Shown here one piece after another: positions 48,550-57,140 of a DNA stretch of 64,000 nt. The notes beneath the pieces were generated by a model. It saw only the letters and a list, made by a program, of their open reading frames with translations, did no database searches and had not been told where the DNA came from. The stretch is from Bacteroidota bacterium (GTDB lineage Bacteria; Bacteroidota; Bacteroidia; Bacteroidales; Prolixibacteraceae), in NCBI GenBank assembly GCA_030698405.1, contig JAUYMU010000056.1, forward strand, positions 29,344-93,343, in the 5' to 3' direction. How positions within the stretch are numbered: position 1 is the first letter of the stretch; every line of letters starts with the position of its first letter. The position numbers and the translations under genes were made by a program.

Positions 48550-50523
48550 TTAAGTATAAATTCTGCGGGCTATTGCTTTGGCAAAATCGTTCATTTGCGT
48601 CTTTACCTGCGCAGGTTTCGCATCCTTTGACTGGCTTTGTGGCTTGCCTGCAATTTTCTCCAATACCTGAATCAATTGATCGACATCGCTTTCGCTGTTT
48701 CCGATGCCCAGGCTTATCCTTGCCACACCGGGTAGAGATAATTTGGGGAATAAAGTGACAATCAGTTTCTGAAATTTTTCCAGACCAGGTCCAACATGAA
48801 GAATGTGCTTGACAATGATATGCGCGCAATGGCAACCGGTCCGGACTCCAATTCCGCCATAATGTGCAAGTTCTTTACCTACCTGAGTTGCCATTTTGCT
48901 CTTGAATGCGAATGGAATCACACCCACTTTATGTGAGAATACGGATGATTCAGGATCTTTAATTCCATAAATTTCCAGACCTTTAATTTGCGCCATTTCC
49001 CGCAAAGCTCTGGCAGTCAAAGCCTGTTCTTCCTCCTGAATGACGTCCATGCCAATTCGTTGCATTAGCACAAGAGCCTTTCCCAGAGCAGCAATACCAC
49101 CTGCATTTTCTTCTCCGGAAGTTCTGATTAAATCGAATTCTTCGGCATTAAATTTCAACAGCCCTTTTCGTGCCACCAGCATTCCGCTTCCGAATGGTGC
49201 ATATACTTTATGGGCCGAAAAGGCCAGATAATCAATACCACATTGTTCCATATTAACCTTCCGGTGGGCAATTAGCTGTGCCGCATCGACCAATAGCCGG
49301 GCTCCATGATGATGTACTATCCGGCTGATTTGCTCCAGATTGTTGCAAACGCCCAAAACATTCGATGCTCCGCTTACAGCCACAAGCCTGATGCGCTTTG
49401 CTCCGAACAAAGCTTTCTGATTGTACGCTATCAGTTGCTTTTCGAGCTCGTTTAAATCCGCAAAGCCTTCATCGTTTACCGCTAGCGTGACCAGCGAACA
49501 ATTGGGTATTATTCGCCAGGGCAGATCGTTCGACGAATGTTCAGAAAGTGTGTTGAGAACAACAGTTTCTGTCGTGTCATCCGCTTCCCGGCTCAAACTT
49601 TCAGACACCAGGTTGATGGCTTCGGTCGTGTTGGAAGTAAAGATCATATCATACTCCGCCAGAGGTGCTCCCAGAAATCCGGAGCAAATGGATTTAACCT
49701 CCTGAATGATTTCTTGCTTTATTTGTTCGGGTTGGCGATATGCCTGTTGAAACGCTTTCCAAACTACAGTAAAGGTTGGAGTGCTGGCACTGTTGTCAAG
49801 ATTAATGAATGTTCGCAGACCTTCCGTTGTTGGTACCTGAACACGCCGACCAATGAGGGTTTTTCGAAGTTCGTCCAGCAGTTTCCCGCCTGAAAATATT
49901 TCGAGTTCGTCGTGGTAAAGTATTTCGGTTGCTGTCAGCTTTTCCGCTGTTGTATTCGGGAAGATGTCTTTCCCGGAAAATTTTATCATTCGCAGTGCCT
50001 TGCCAAATGCAATGATGTTAATGATGGCAGGCGTTCCTGCTTCGAATTTGTCGGGCGATCTGGCCCATATTATCCATTCTTTGGATATGAGTCTGGCAGT
50101 TCCTCCTCCTGCATGAAACGGAACACCTTTGGGCAACTTGTTCCGTTTTACTGCCAATGCGGTAACGCCCAATGAAAGTCCGAAATCATGGCTCGATACC
50201 ATTTTATAGCTTTCTGGCTGAAGTTGCCTGATGAAAGTTGCTGCTCTTCTTGGTGTGCAAAAAATAACCACATAGTTGTCTTTATTCAGGCTCAGATATT
50301 CCAAAACAATTTCCCTGGCCGGCTCATATAATTGCGTGGTAACCATCGAGAAATGCCCGCTTCCCCGGTGAACATTGGAATAGGTCTCAAGAGCTGAATA
50401 AATTCCGCGCTCCAGTTCGGAAAACGCTGCTGTGGGTACAATGTCAGTAGGAGAAGGTTTCTCTAAATCATTGATTTGAAGAACATCGGGTGATCCAGGT
50501 TCGGTGTGGATGATTGCTTTCAT
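48550..50523 (-). CDS. class V aminotransferase/cysteine desulfurase-like protein with oxidoreductase-like N-terminus
   Basis: 657 residues. Residues 1-28 (MKAIIHTEPGSPDVLQINDL) match the N-terminus of MDR oxidoreductases such as the 38919-39884 protein, not aminotransferases. Residues about 45-235 look like a partial class V aminotransferase (SNVHRGSGHFSM, VVIFCTPRRAATFI, FEAGTPAIINIIAFGKAL). Residues about 245-640 are a complete one: NLDNSASTP, FTSNTTEAINL, LLVDAAQLIAH, the PLP Lys439 in FSAHKVYAPFGSG, and VRTGCHCAH at the site of the desulfurase Cys. Thus it appears to be a composite protein. Role may be cysteine desulfuration or selenocysteine lyase-like; unproven. Confidence 0.85.
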   Translation of the reverse strand: MKAIIHTEPGSPDVLQINDLEKPSPTDIVPTAAFSELERGIYSALETYSNVHRGSGHFSMVTTQLYEPAREIVLEYLSLNKDNYVVIFCTPRRAATFIRQLQPESYKMVSSHDFGLSLGVTALAVKRNKLPKGVPFHAGGGTARLISKEWIIWARSPDKFEAGTPAIINIIAFGKALRMIKFSGKDIFPNTTAEKLTATEILYHDELEIFSGGKLLDELRKTLIGRRVQVPTTEGLRTFINLDNSASTPTFTVVWKAFQQAYRQPEQIKQEIIQEVKSICSGFLGAPLAEYDMIFTSNTTEAINLVSESLSREADDTTETVVLNTLSEHSSNDLPWRIIPNCSLVTLAVNDEGFADLNELEKQLIAYNQKALFGAKRIRLVAVSGASNVLGVCNNLEQISRIVHHHGARLLVDAAQLIAHRKVNMEQCGIDYLAFSAHKVYAPFGSGMLVARKGLLKFNAEEFDLIRTSGEENAGGIAALGKALVLMQRIGMDVIQEEEQALTARALREMAQIKGLEIYGIKDPESSVFSHKVGVIPFAFKSKMATQVGKELAHYGGIGVRTGCHCAHIIVKHILHVGPGLEKFQKLIVTLFPKLSLPGVARISLGIGNSESDVDQLIQVLEKIAGKPQSQSKDAKPAQVKTQMNDFAKAIARRIYT

Positions 50524-50552
50524 AGATAGATATAATTCCTATTCCATTGTTT

Positions 50553-50777
50553 TCAGTCTATATCGATCCAGTCAATGACGGTTCCATTACATTCTGGTGC
50601 ATTAGGGCAACAAATAAATTCATGACCACTTTTAATCTGGATTACTTTGTAGTCGACCACTTTAATTACTTTGTCGCAATGAATACAAAGTTTTTGATCG
50701 GATAATTTTGGGATATCTACAAATGGATAATTTTCATCAAGATACTTTTGTTTGTTTTCGATAATTATTTCTTGCAT
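50553..50777 (-). CDS. small protein with two CxxC-like pairs
   Basis: 74 residues. After an acidic start (DENYPFVDIPKLSDQKL) come CIHC (about 31-34) and CCPNAPEC, which could form a zinc ribbon; it ends GTVIDWIDID. I do not recognise a family. No clear partner: it lies between the class V aminotransferase and crtB-derived debris. Confidence 0.65.
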   Translation of the reverse strand: MQEIIIENKQKYLDENYPFVDIPKLSDQKLCIHCDKVIKVVDYKVIQIKSGHEFICCPNAPECNGTVIDWIDID

Positions 50778-50841
50778 AATGTCTTATTGTTTGTATGATT
50801 TCTCAATGAATAAGGTTGCTTTTCACAATACAGAACAGCCA

Positions 50842-50998
50842 TTTAATTATTCGGCTTCAAACCTTTCAATCACCTGGCAAACCCGTTCTTTGATTTCATG
50901 CCAGGTAGGATTTAATTCTTTGGATATGAAAGTCACTTTTTTAATGTCGATGCGCTCGAAAACCATGAGGTATATCGAAAATAATTTTGAGGCTCAAT
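50842..50998 (-). pseudogene. partial copy of the crtB-like 3' end
   Basis: Translates as FSIYLMVFERIDIKKVTFIS and ELNPTWHEIKERVCQVIERFEAE, nearly the same as the last 50 residues of the phytoene synthase gene at 52384-53321 (LMVFERIDIEH, ELNPTWREIKERVGMVIERF). Only the 3' end is present; the copy has diverged moderately. Confidence 0.85.
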
Positions 50999-51033
50999 AG
51001 TTTGCAGGATTGAGTCGAAATATGTTAGAGTTG

Positions 51034-51420
51034 TTATATAACTTCAAGTCCTTCAATTCTTTGGAAATGATTTTTATTGGTTGTGATTATTGGAAGGCTG
51101 TGAACAAGGCAAGTCGCAGCTATAAAAATGTCACGAAACTCAATCATTTTATTTACTTTCCGTAAATCATGGTATAGTCCCGATGCTTTGATGCTTACTT
51201 CTTCATCAAAAGGTAATACAATTATATCTTCGGTCAATAAACGAACATCTTTCCATTTTTGATCATTTGTGGCGCCCATCAGAAGTTCGTAGAGGGTCAC
51301 TGATGATATGTAAATCGTTTTACTGCTTGGGATTTTGTATAAATCAGTGTTCTTCTTCTCTTTGGCTCGAAGATATTCAATGAAGATACTTGTATCAACT
51401 ACCACTCTTGAACTTCCCAT
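51034..51420 (-). CDS. PIN-domain toxin (VapC family)
   Basis: 128 residues. The acidic residues of the PIN nuclease are visible: VVVDTSIFIEYLRAK (Asp9), SSVTLYELLMGA (Glu44), and EFRDIFIAATCL (Asp near 98). A ribonuclease that targets tRNA or rRNA in studied cases. Its start overlaps the antitoxin gene by 22 bases. The two-gene module lies between two fragments of the crtB 3' end, which suggests it arrived by insertion or recombination there. Confidence 0.9.
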   Translation of the reverse strand: MGSSRVVVDTSIFIEYLRAKEKKNTDLYKIPSSKTIYISSVTLYELLMGATNDQKWKDVRLLTEDIIVLPFDEEVSIKASGLYHDLRKVNKMIEFRDIFIAATCLVHSLPIITTNKNHFQRIEGLEVI

Positions 51421-51623
51421 TGGTTAAGCTTTTGTTGATTTTTAATCATCACTTCGATATCCGAATCACTCCAAACCGAAACCTTCAATATTTTCTTTTT
51501 ATAGGCTTCTTTCTGTGGTCTGTTTAATTTAGCTTCTTTGCTCAATAAAAAATCAACAAAGTCAAGAACCTCTTTCTTTGCAGCATTATCCAATAAATTA
51601 TATTTCAATGCAATGTCGGTCAT
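51399..51623 (-). CDS. VapB-like antitoxin of the PIN toxin
   Basis: 74 residues from MTDIALKYNLLDNAAKKEVL (ATG 51623; a longer start is possible but less likely). YNLLDNAAKKEVLDFVDFLL is the DUF2281-type helix found in small antitoxins ahead of PIN toxins; the basic linker and the C-terminal NQQKLNQWEVQEW would contact the toxin. Translational overlap with VapC. Confidence 0.8.
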   Translation of the reverse strand: MTDIALKYNLLDNAAKKEVLDFVDFLLSKEAKLNRPQKEAYKKKILKVSVWSDSDIEVMIKNQQKLNQWEVQEW

Positions 51624-51682
51624 GTCATTTCTTTTTGCTAAAATAAACAATTTAGTTGAAAATCAGTTTGTCCGAAAGCTTA

Positions 51683-51745
51683 ATACATTCATTCCGCTTC
51701 AAACCTCTCAATCACCATCCCAACCCGCTCTTTGATTTCTTGTTG
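51683..51745 (-). pseudogene. short copy of the crtB-like 3' end
   Basis: About 55 bases encode QEIKERVGMVIERFEAE, matching the last residues of the real gene. This fragment lies between the VapBC-type pair and the methyltransferase gene. Confidence 0.8.
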
Positions 51746-51789
51746 AGTTTGGGGGGAAATCTGGCTAAATCTGTACATTCCTCTTTGTT

Positions 51790-52350
51790 TCAAATAGTCT
51801 TCTGCATCAGAACAACTGCCCGATTTAAAAATGATTTTGGGCGTTCTGTAATTTCAAAGTCCAAATTTTTAACTCTTTCGAGCATATTATTAAATGATTT
51901 TCGGGGAACATGAAACTTCGGCTCAACGATGAATATTTTCCCTTTGGGTTTTAAAATTGATTTCAATTCCTGAAACAGTTTATCCTGATTTTGGACTTCG
52001 TGTACCATATAGAAAGCCAGAATAAAATCAACTTTTTCGGTTACACCAACCGATTGATCTTGACATTTATGCAGTTCTATCCTTTGCTCCAATTCTGTTT
52101 TACGAATTTTCTGCCTGATAATTTCAAGCATACCTTCCTGTAAATCGGCAGCAATCACCTTACCTTGCCCATTGAGTATTTTAGCAATTTCGATGGTGAA
52201 GAAACCGGGGCCACATCCTAAATCAAGTACAACCATTCCTGGCTTTATGTATTGTTTTACTATCTTTTCAGGATTTTGAATGAATCTTCTAATCCAGTTA
52301 TCCAATCCACCAGCTATTTCAACTGGACAAACCCTTGTATTATCTGCCAT
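51790..52350 (-). CDS. class I SAM-dependent methyltransferase
   Basis: 186 residues. Motif I VVLDLGCGPGFFTIEIAKIL (about 39-58), motif II VIAADLQEGMLEI, and VDFILAFYMVHEV at motif IV, followed by LKPKGKIFIVEPKFH. Similar to small ubiE-like or arsenite-methyltransferase-like enzymes; the substrate is unknown. It starts 33 bases before the crtB stop in the same direction and may be transcribed with the carotenoid genes, but is flanked on the other side by a crtB fragment. Confidence 0.88.
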   Translation of the reverse strand: MADNTRVCPVEIAGGLDNWIRRFIQNPEKIVKQYIKPGMVVLDLGCGPGFFTIEIAKILNGQGKVIAADLQEGMLEIIRQKIRKTELEQRIELHKCQDQSVGVTEKVDFILAFYMVHEVQNQDKLFQELKSILKPKGKIFIVEPKFHVPRKSFNNMLERVKNLDFEITERPKSFLNRAVVLMQKTI

Positions 52351-52383
52351 GACTTATTTTCTATTGTTAATTGTTTCTGATAT

Positions 52384-53321
52384 TCATTCCGCTTCAAACC
52401 TTTCAATCACCATCCCAACGCGCTCTTTGATTTCCCGCCAGGTAGGGTTCAATTCTTTAGATGTGAAAGTTCCATGTTCGATGTCGATGCGCTCAAAAAC
52501 CATCAGGTAAAGCGCGAAAATGATTTCGAGGCTCAACTGGCTGCGGGGCTCAACAAATGGGCGGATTTCCTGAATCATTTCGTAGGTTTTCAGGCGGTAA
52601 AAGTCGGCAACTTCGTACAGTTCACGAATCAGGCTGCGGAAACCATCTGAAACCGGTTTGCCTTGTGCCATTTGGAGCAGTTGCTGGCGATCCATGCTGT
52701 ATTTGGCAATCAAATCGTCCGGAAAATAATTCAGGTTGTTGAGGTGGTCTTTCTGGAAATCGCGGATAATGTGCACCAGGTAACTAAATATTGCGCAGGG
52801 AGTTGCTACCCTTTTTACATCAAAAACCGGTGGAAGATATTGACCATTCTTTTGGGTCAGTCCGCACAAATGTACAAAGATGGAAGCCGGAGCCACTGAA
52901 GCGCCGCCCGCATAGTCGATAAAACCTTGCAGCGTAGGAAATCCATCGTGGTAAATATCGACTTTGCAAAAGCTTCGAGCGGCCAAAATGGAATACAGAA
53001 CCGCTCCACTGTTTCGATAAGTTCGGCCTGAGCTGGATTATTCTGTGTTGAATTAATTATCGTATTGATCCATTTATAAACCTGGTATTCAAACTGTGCC
53101 TGATTTTCAGGAGCAATGGTGACATGTTCGGTTTTGTAATCGTCGATAAGGTCGTCGATGGCACGCATAAATTTGTAGCAGTTTTTAGCTGCCTGATAAC
53201 GTTCCTTGTCCCAGAAATGGGCGGCAATCAGGATATTCGGGTGATCGATAATTTTTTCGAAATCGATGGAATCGAAAATGTCGAGGTACAAATCGGTTTG
53301 GGTGAGAACTGTTGTTTCCAT
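52384..53321 (-). pseudogene. crtB: phytoene/squalene synthase, frameshifted
   Basis: The 5' frame (from ATG 53321) holds the first Asp-rich motif in MRAIDDLIDDYKTE and runs to RFCIPFWPLEAFAKS. The 3' frame takes up at VDIYHDGFPTLQGFIDYAGG with the second half (ASVAPASIFVHL, the carotenoid-type second motif IIRDFQKD) and goes to the stop at 52384. They join near 52960, where family members have FAKSMxxDIY; about eight bases (or 2 mod 3) seem lost. Either a real loss of carotenoid synthesis or a sequence error. Directly downstream of crtI. Confidence 0.85.
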
Positions 53322-53351
53322 GTTGTTATTGACAATTGGACGATTTATTAT

Positions 53352-54860
53352 TTACGATTTTGCTGAGACCGTCATTTTAGCATCATTTAAAATGCGTTCC
53401 GTGGTTAATTTAGCTCCCAAAAGAACCAGCGGTACACCGTTTCCGGGATGTGTACTTCCACCTGCGAAATACAAATTTCGGTATTTTTTGTGCTGGTTGT
53501 GCGGACGGAAATAACCCATTTGAAAAATGGTATGTTCAAGGCTTCCGAAAACCGAACCGCGGGTCACATTGCAGGTTTTCTTCCAGGTTTTTGGCAGGTA
53601 GCTCACTTCGAATTTTATGTGATCTTCAATGTCGTCCATTCCAGCTTTTTTTAACCGGCTGATCACTCCGGCACGTGCAGTTTGCTTCAGTTTTTTCCAG
53701 TCCTGATCGTATTTTGTGTCTATATGAGCCACGGGAACAATCACCGACAGCGTATCGTGATTTTCAGGAGCAGCTGACTTGTCGCTTCGAACAGGTGCGT
53801 GAATGTAAAAACTCGGCTCTCGGGAGAGCGATTTTTCCTTGAAAATCTTGTTCAGTCCGTCTTTGTAAGGATCATTCAGAAATACGCTGTGGTGGTCGAG
53901 TTGCGGATAAACTTTGTCGACTCCCCAATGAAAAACGATGGCCGAACAGGAATATTTTCGCTTTTTCAACCGGTCAGCGGCTTCCTTGTCGGGCAGCAAC
54001 TCCTTGTAAACGTAAGGTAAATCGGCGCTGGCAATCACTAAATCAGCATGAATAATTGTCCCATCTTCCAGCAGAATTCCCTCGGTTTTATTGCAGTTCA
54101 GAATGATTTTTTCTATCGGTTTCTTGTAATGAATGGTCACTCCCAAACTGGTGGCTTTTTCGAGCAATTTTTCAACAATGCGGTGCATTCCGCCTTTCGG
54201 GAACAAAGCGCCTTCGGCAATTTCGGCACCCGGAAGCATCGAAAAAAATGCGGGCGCCTGATACGGATTCTGGCCCACATAAATGTTCTGGAACGTGAAA
54301 GCCATTCGCAGGTGCCGGTTCTTGAAAAACCGTTTGATATAGTCAGTGTGAAATATCCAAACTTTCAGTTTCAGTAGCAATCTCATGCTTTTCAGATTGA
54401 CAAACTGGAACAAATGATCGAAATTTTTGCCCAGCAAATCGTTTATCGACAGGTTGAAAAACTCATACCCTTCTTTTACGTATTCCTGAAATTTTAGAAA
54501 ACTTCCCGGTTCGATGGCTTCAAGTTGAGCTTTCATTTTTTCTGGATTCCGGGTAAAAGCGAAATCGCTTCCATCGCTGAAAAACAATTTGTAAACAGGT
54601 TCGAGCGAAGTGGTTTCCAAATCCTTTTCCAGATCGATTCCCAATTCTGATAAGACCTTCCGGTAAAGCGATGGCATCAGCAAAATGGTGGCGCCCAAAT
54701 CAAATCGGTGTCCTTCCTGAATCAATTGTCCGCAGCGACCGCCCGGTCTGGCATTTTTTTCAAATACTTCAACCGCGTATCCGTTTTGGGCTAGAAATGC
54801 GGCGGTGGCAATTCCACCTACACCTGCACCGATAATTACCGCTTTTGGTTTGTTGTTCAT
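53352..54860 (-). CDS. crtI: phytoene desaturase
   Basis: 502 residues, full length. N-terminal FAD-binding fold AVIIGAGVGGIATAAFLAQN with VEVFEKNARPGGRCG; substrate region FDLGATILLMPSLY; C-terminal signature YFAGGSTHPGNGVPLVLLGA, diagnostic for CrtI-type desaturases. It converts phytoene to lycopene or a related product at the membrane. The next gene, crtB, supplies phytoene but is frameshifted, so the pathway might be blocked. Confidence 0.95.
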   Translation of the reverse strand: MNNKPKAVIIGAGVGGIATAAFLAQNGYAVEVFEKNARPGGRCGQLIQEGHRFDLGATILLMPSLYRKVLSELGIDLEKDLETTSLEPVYKLFFSDGSDFAFTRNPEKMKAQLEAIEPGSFLKFQEYVKEGYEFFNLSINDLLGKNFDHLFQFVNLKSMRLLLKLKVWIFHTDYIKRFFKNRHLRMAFTFQNIYVGQNPYQAPAFFSMLPGAEIAEGALFPKGGMHRIVEKLLEKATSLGVTIHYKKPIEKIILNCNKTEGILLEDGTIIHADLVIASADLPYVYKELLPDKEAADRLKKRKYSCSAIVFHWGVDKVYPQLDHHSVFLNDPYKDGLNKIFKEKSLSREPSFYIHAPVRSDKSAAPENHDTLSVIVPVAHIDTKYDQDWKKLKQTARAGVISRLKKAGMDDIEDHIKFEVSYLPKTWKKTCNVTRGSVFGSLEHTIFQMGYFRPHNQHKKYRNLYFAGGSTHPGNGVPLVLLGAKLTTERILNDAKMTVSAKS

Positions 54861-54966
54861 CTTTCGTGTTTCTGTTGTCTGATTTTTTTATGCAATTGTG
54901 TCGGAAACATGATTCTCACCTTGATTACGATTTTGCGCCGACACTAAAATTTTCCGATCTTCTATT

Positions 54967-54986
54967 CCCCGGCTTGAAAGCCGGGG
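54967..54986. repeat. palindrome of a second REP-like family
   Basis: CCCCGGCTTGAAAGCCGGGG followed by CTACAAATT, and 14 bases on by ATCCCGATGGGAT. A related unit with the same right flank pattern (TTACAAT) is at 63661-63680. The rest of 54861-55019 is AT-rich without a gene. Confidence 0.7.
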
Positions 54987-55019
54987 CTACAAATTATGCC
55001 ATCCCGATGGGATTTGCTT

Positions 55020-55559
55020 TTATACACCAAATTCAGGCGGAAAAACCACCATTCCTGATACGCCGGACAATGCGCCTTCGGTGAGTTCAACTGCCATAAA
55101 TACATCGTCGGACGGCAATGGTAACTGTGTTTTTATTCCCCAGGTTGAGGCTGGTTTATATCCAAATCGCGGATAATATTCCTGATGTCCGATCAGGATA
55201 ACCGATTGAAATCCCAATTCTCTGGCTTTTTGATGCCCTGCAATAATTAACTGCCCGCCAATTCCCTGTTTCTGAAATTCAGGAAGAACAGAAACAGGCC
55301 CAAGCACCAGCGATTCGAAAGTTTCCTGATCGCTTTTTATTCGCATGGGAGTGAACAGAATGTGCCCAACCAATTGTCCGTCGAGTTCGGCAACCAGTGA
55401 AAGTTCAGGAATAAAAGTGTTGGATTTGTGCAGATTTACAACCAGTTTGTCTTCGTCGCCTTCACTGAATGGCATGTGTTCGAAGGCTTTGGCTGTCAAT
55501 GCAATTACCCGGTCGTAATTTGTAATCGTTTCCTGGCGGATGATGATGTTTTGGTTCAT
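55020..55559 (-). CDS. GNAT family N-acetyltransferase
   Basis: 179 residues. IIIRQETITNYDRVIALTAKAF, LVAELDGQLVGHILFTPM, and the acetyl-CoA loop LGPVSVLPEFQKQGIGGQLI, then VILIGHQEYYPRFGYKPAS. This subfamily (YhbS-like) is often annotated as predicted N-acetyltransferase with unknown small-molecule substrate. Monocistronic. Confidence 0.9.
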   Translation of the reverse strand: MNQNIIIRQETITNYDRVIALTAKAFEHMPFSEGDEDKLVVNLHKSNTFIPELSLVAELDGQLVGHILFTPMRIKSDQETFESLVLGPVSVLPEFQKQGIGGQLIIAGHQKARELGFQSVILIGHQEYYPRFGYKPASTWGIKTQLPLPSDDVFMAVELTEGALSGVSGMVVFPPEFGV

Positions 55560-55721
55560 GATTCTTGATTTTCAGCGTGAAGGTATAATCATACCACTAT
55601 ACTGAAAAAATAAATGGCATGAATGGCTTGTTTTTGTCGATGAATGAACTGATGATAGGGTTAAAACATTCATTAGAATTCAAAAACTTTTTGCTTCAAA
55701 AATTACCTCCATCTACAACAT

Positions 55722-56685
55722 TTATTTTGTATCGGCAAGTTTATTCATGCCCTTTAATACGTCCTCCAATAAAATCTGCCGCATTTTTTCAGACTCTTCA
55801 AAAAGCGGACTGTGAGCCGATTTCTCAAAGGTGTAAAATCCTTTCATGGGTGCCTGAAGTTTATCCAAATAGTCTTTTGCCAACTTGTACGAAACGGTAT
55901 AATCGTATATTCCATGGAAAAAATAAACCGGAATATTCAGCTCCTGAACTTTCGTCGCAAGATCTGTAGCTACCAGTTTATTCCATAGTCCGATAGTTTT
56001 TGTTGTAAACGATTTTCCGCGCCAGATATTGATTTTTTCGGCGAGGGTGTATTCCCTGTTCAGCATTACTGGCCAAAACACACCACTGATCACCGATTTC
56101 ATCGCGCGCATGGTGCCAATGCCAAGCAGGTGCATCGGCGCGTCGCGCATCACGTAGTAGTCGGGTGTGTTAATTTTGTCAAGCGGATATTTCCTGAATT
56201 TTCGCAGCATCTTTTGGTCGCCAAGTTGTGTAAACTGCTCAACCATATAATCATAGGCAAGCTTTTCCGATTCAAGCTGATTGGTAATCTGAGCCATTGC
56301 AAAGTAAGCATGGAAAAGTTCAGGAGCTTTTGCAGCAGCCTGAATGCCGATAAAAGTCCCTCCTGAATGCGCCATCAGGTAAATTTTTTCCTGATTAAAA
56401 CGCTTGCGAAGGTAGTGGCTCACTTCAATCACATCGGCAATCAACTGGTCAAAAGTTAGGATTTCCGGCGAAATTTCTGAACTGTATGAAAGGCCTGCTC
56501 CACGCTGCTCCCACCAGCAAACGGTAAAATGCTTTTCAAGTACGAGCGGATATTCACGGCTGATCGCATATTCGGGCATTCCCGGACCGCCATGCAGGAA
56601 AAGCAACACCGGTTTCGATTGATCCTTGCATTAGCATAATTCTGGTTCCTTTCATAAAGGTTGTTGTAGTTGAATTTTGTTTCAT
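55722..56685 (-). pseudogene. alpha/beta hydrolase (proline iminopeptidase-like), frameshifted near the 5' end
   Basis: The main frame codes for LLFLHGGPGMPEYAISREY (oxyanion HGGPG), nucleophile in LMAHSGGTFIGIQAAA, and the C-terminal acid/His in YFFHGIYDYTVS and KSAHSPLFEESE. Its natural start is ATG 56685, which overlaps the upstream stop (ATGA) and reads MKQNSTTTTFMKGTRIMLM, then falls out of frame at about 56630; adding two bases would give LMGKDQSKPVLLFLHGG. So one small deletion separates start and body. A shorter product from an internal start lacks little and could still fold. Confidence 0.8.
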
Positions 56686-57116
56686 TTTGCTTGATTTACT
56701 GCTCTGTTCATTTCAGGTAAAAACAAACTTCTCAAACTTAACCCACCGCGAAAAGCAAATACAAGGTAAAGGATAACAAGCAGTCCGTCAATAATTCCTG
56801 TAAACCAAAACGTGGTGGGAAAGTCAGGGACAAAGATCATAGCCGCATACAACTGAACGACATAAAACAATCGGCCAAATAGGAGGCAGCCTACATTAAA
56901 AACATATCGCCGCATATTGAAGGCAGATAAAAATTGCAAATACGCGAAACACAAAAAGAACGAACCCAGAAAAATAGCGAAAAAAGGGTCGATCAGCGGT
57001 TGGTCGATTTTACGGCCAATACCAATCACAAACATGTACTGATATGCGGCAATGGTATCCCAAATACCACCCATAAAGAAGCTTATCGCCAAAGGTTTTA
57101 AGTTATCATTTCTCAT
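56682..57116 (-). CDS. small membrane protein of unknown function
   Basis: 144 residues, four hydrophobic helices (PLAISFFMGGIWDTIAA; FFAIFLGSFFLCFAYLQFL; VFNVGCLLFGRLFYVVQLYA; TFWFTGIIDGLLVILYLVFA). No signal peptide or recognisable family. Coupled to the alpha/beta hydrolase gene by an ATGA overlap, so the two probably belong together. Confidence 0.75.
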   Translation of the reverse strand: MRNDNLKPLAISFFMGGIWDTIAAYQYMFVIGIGRKIDQPLIDPFFAIFLGSFFLCFAYLQFLSAFNMRRYVFNVGCLLFGRLFYVVQLYAAMIFVPDFPTTFWFTGIIDGLLVILYLVFAFRGGLSLRSLFLPEMNRAVNQAK

Positions 57117-57140
57117 TGCTATGTGGTCGTGTAAATTGTT

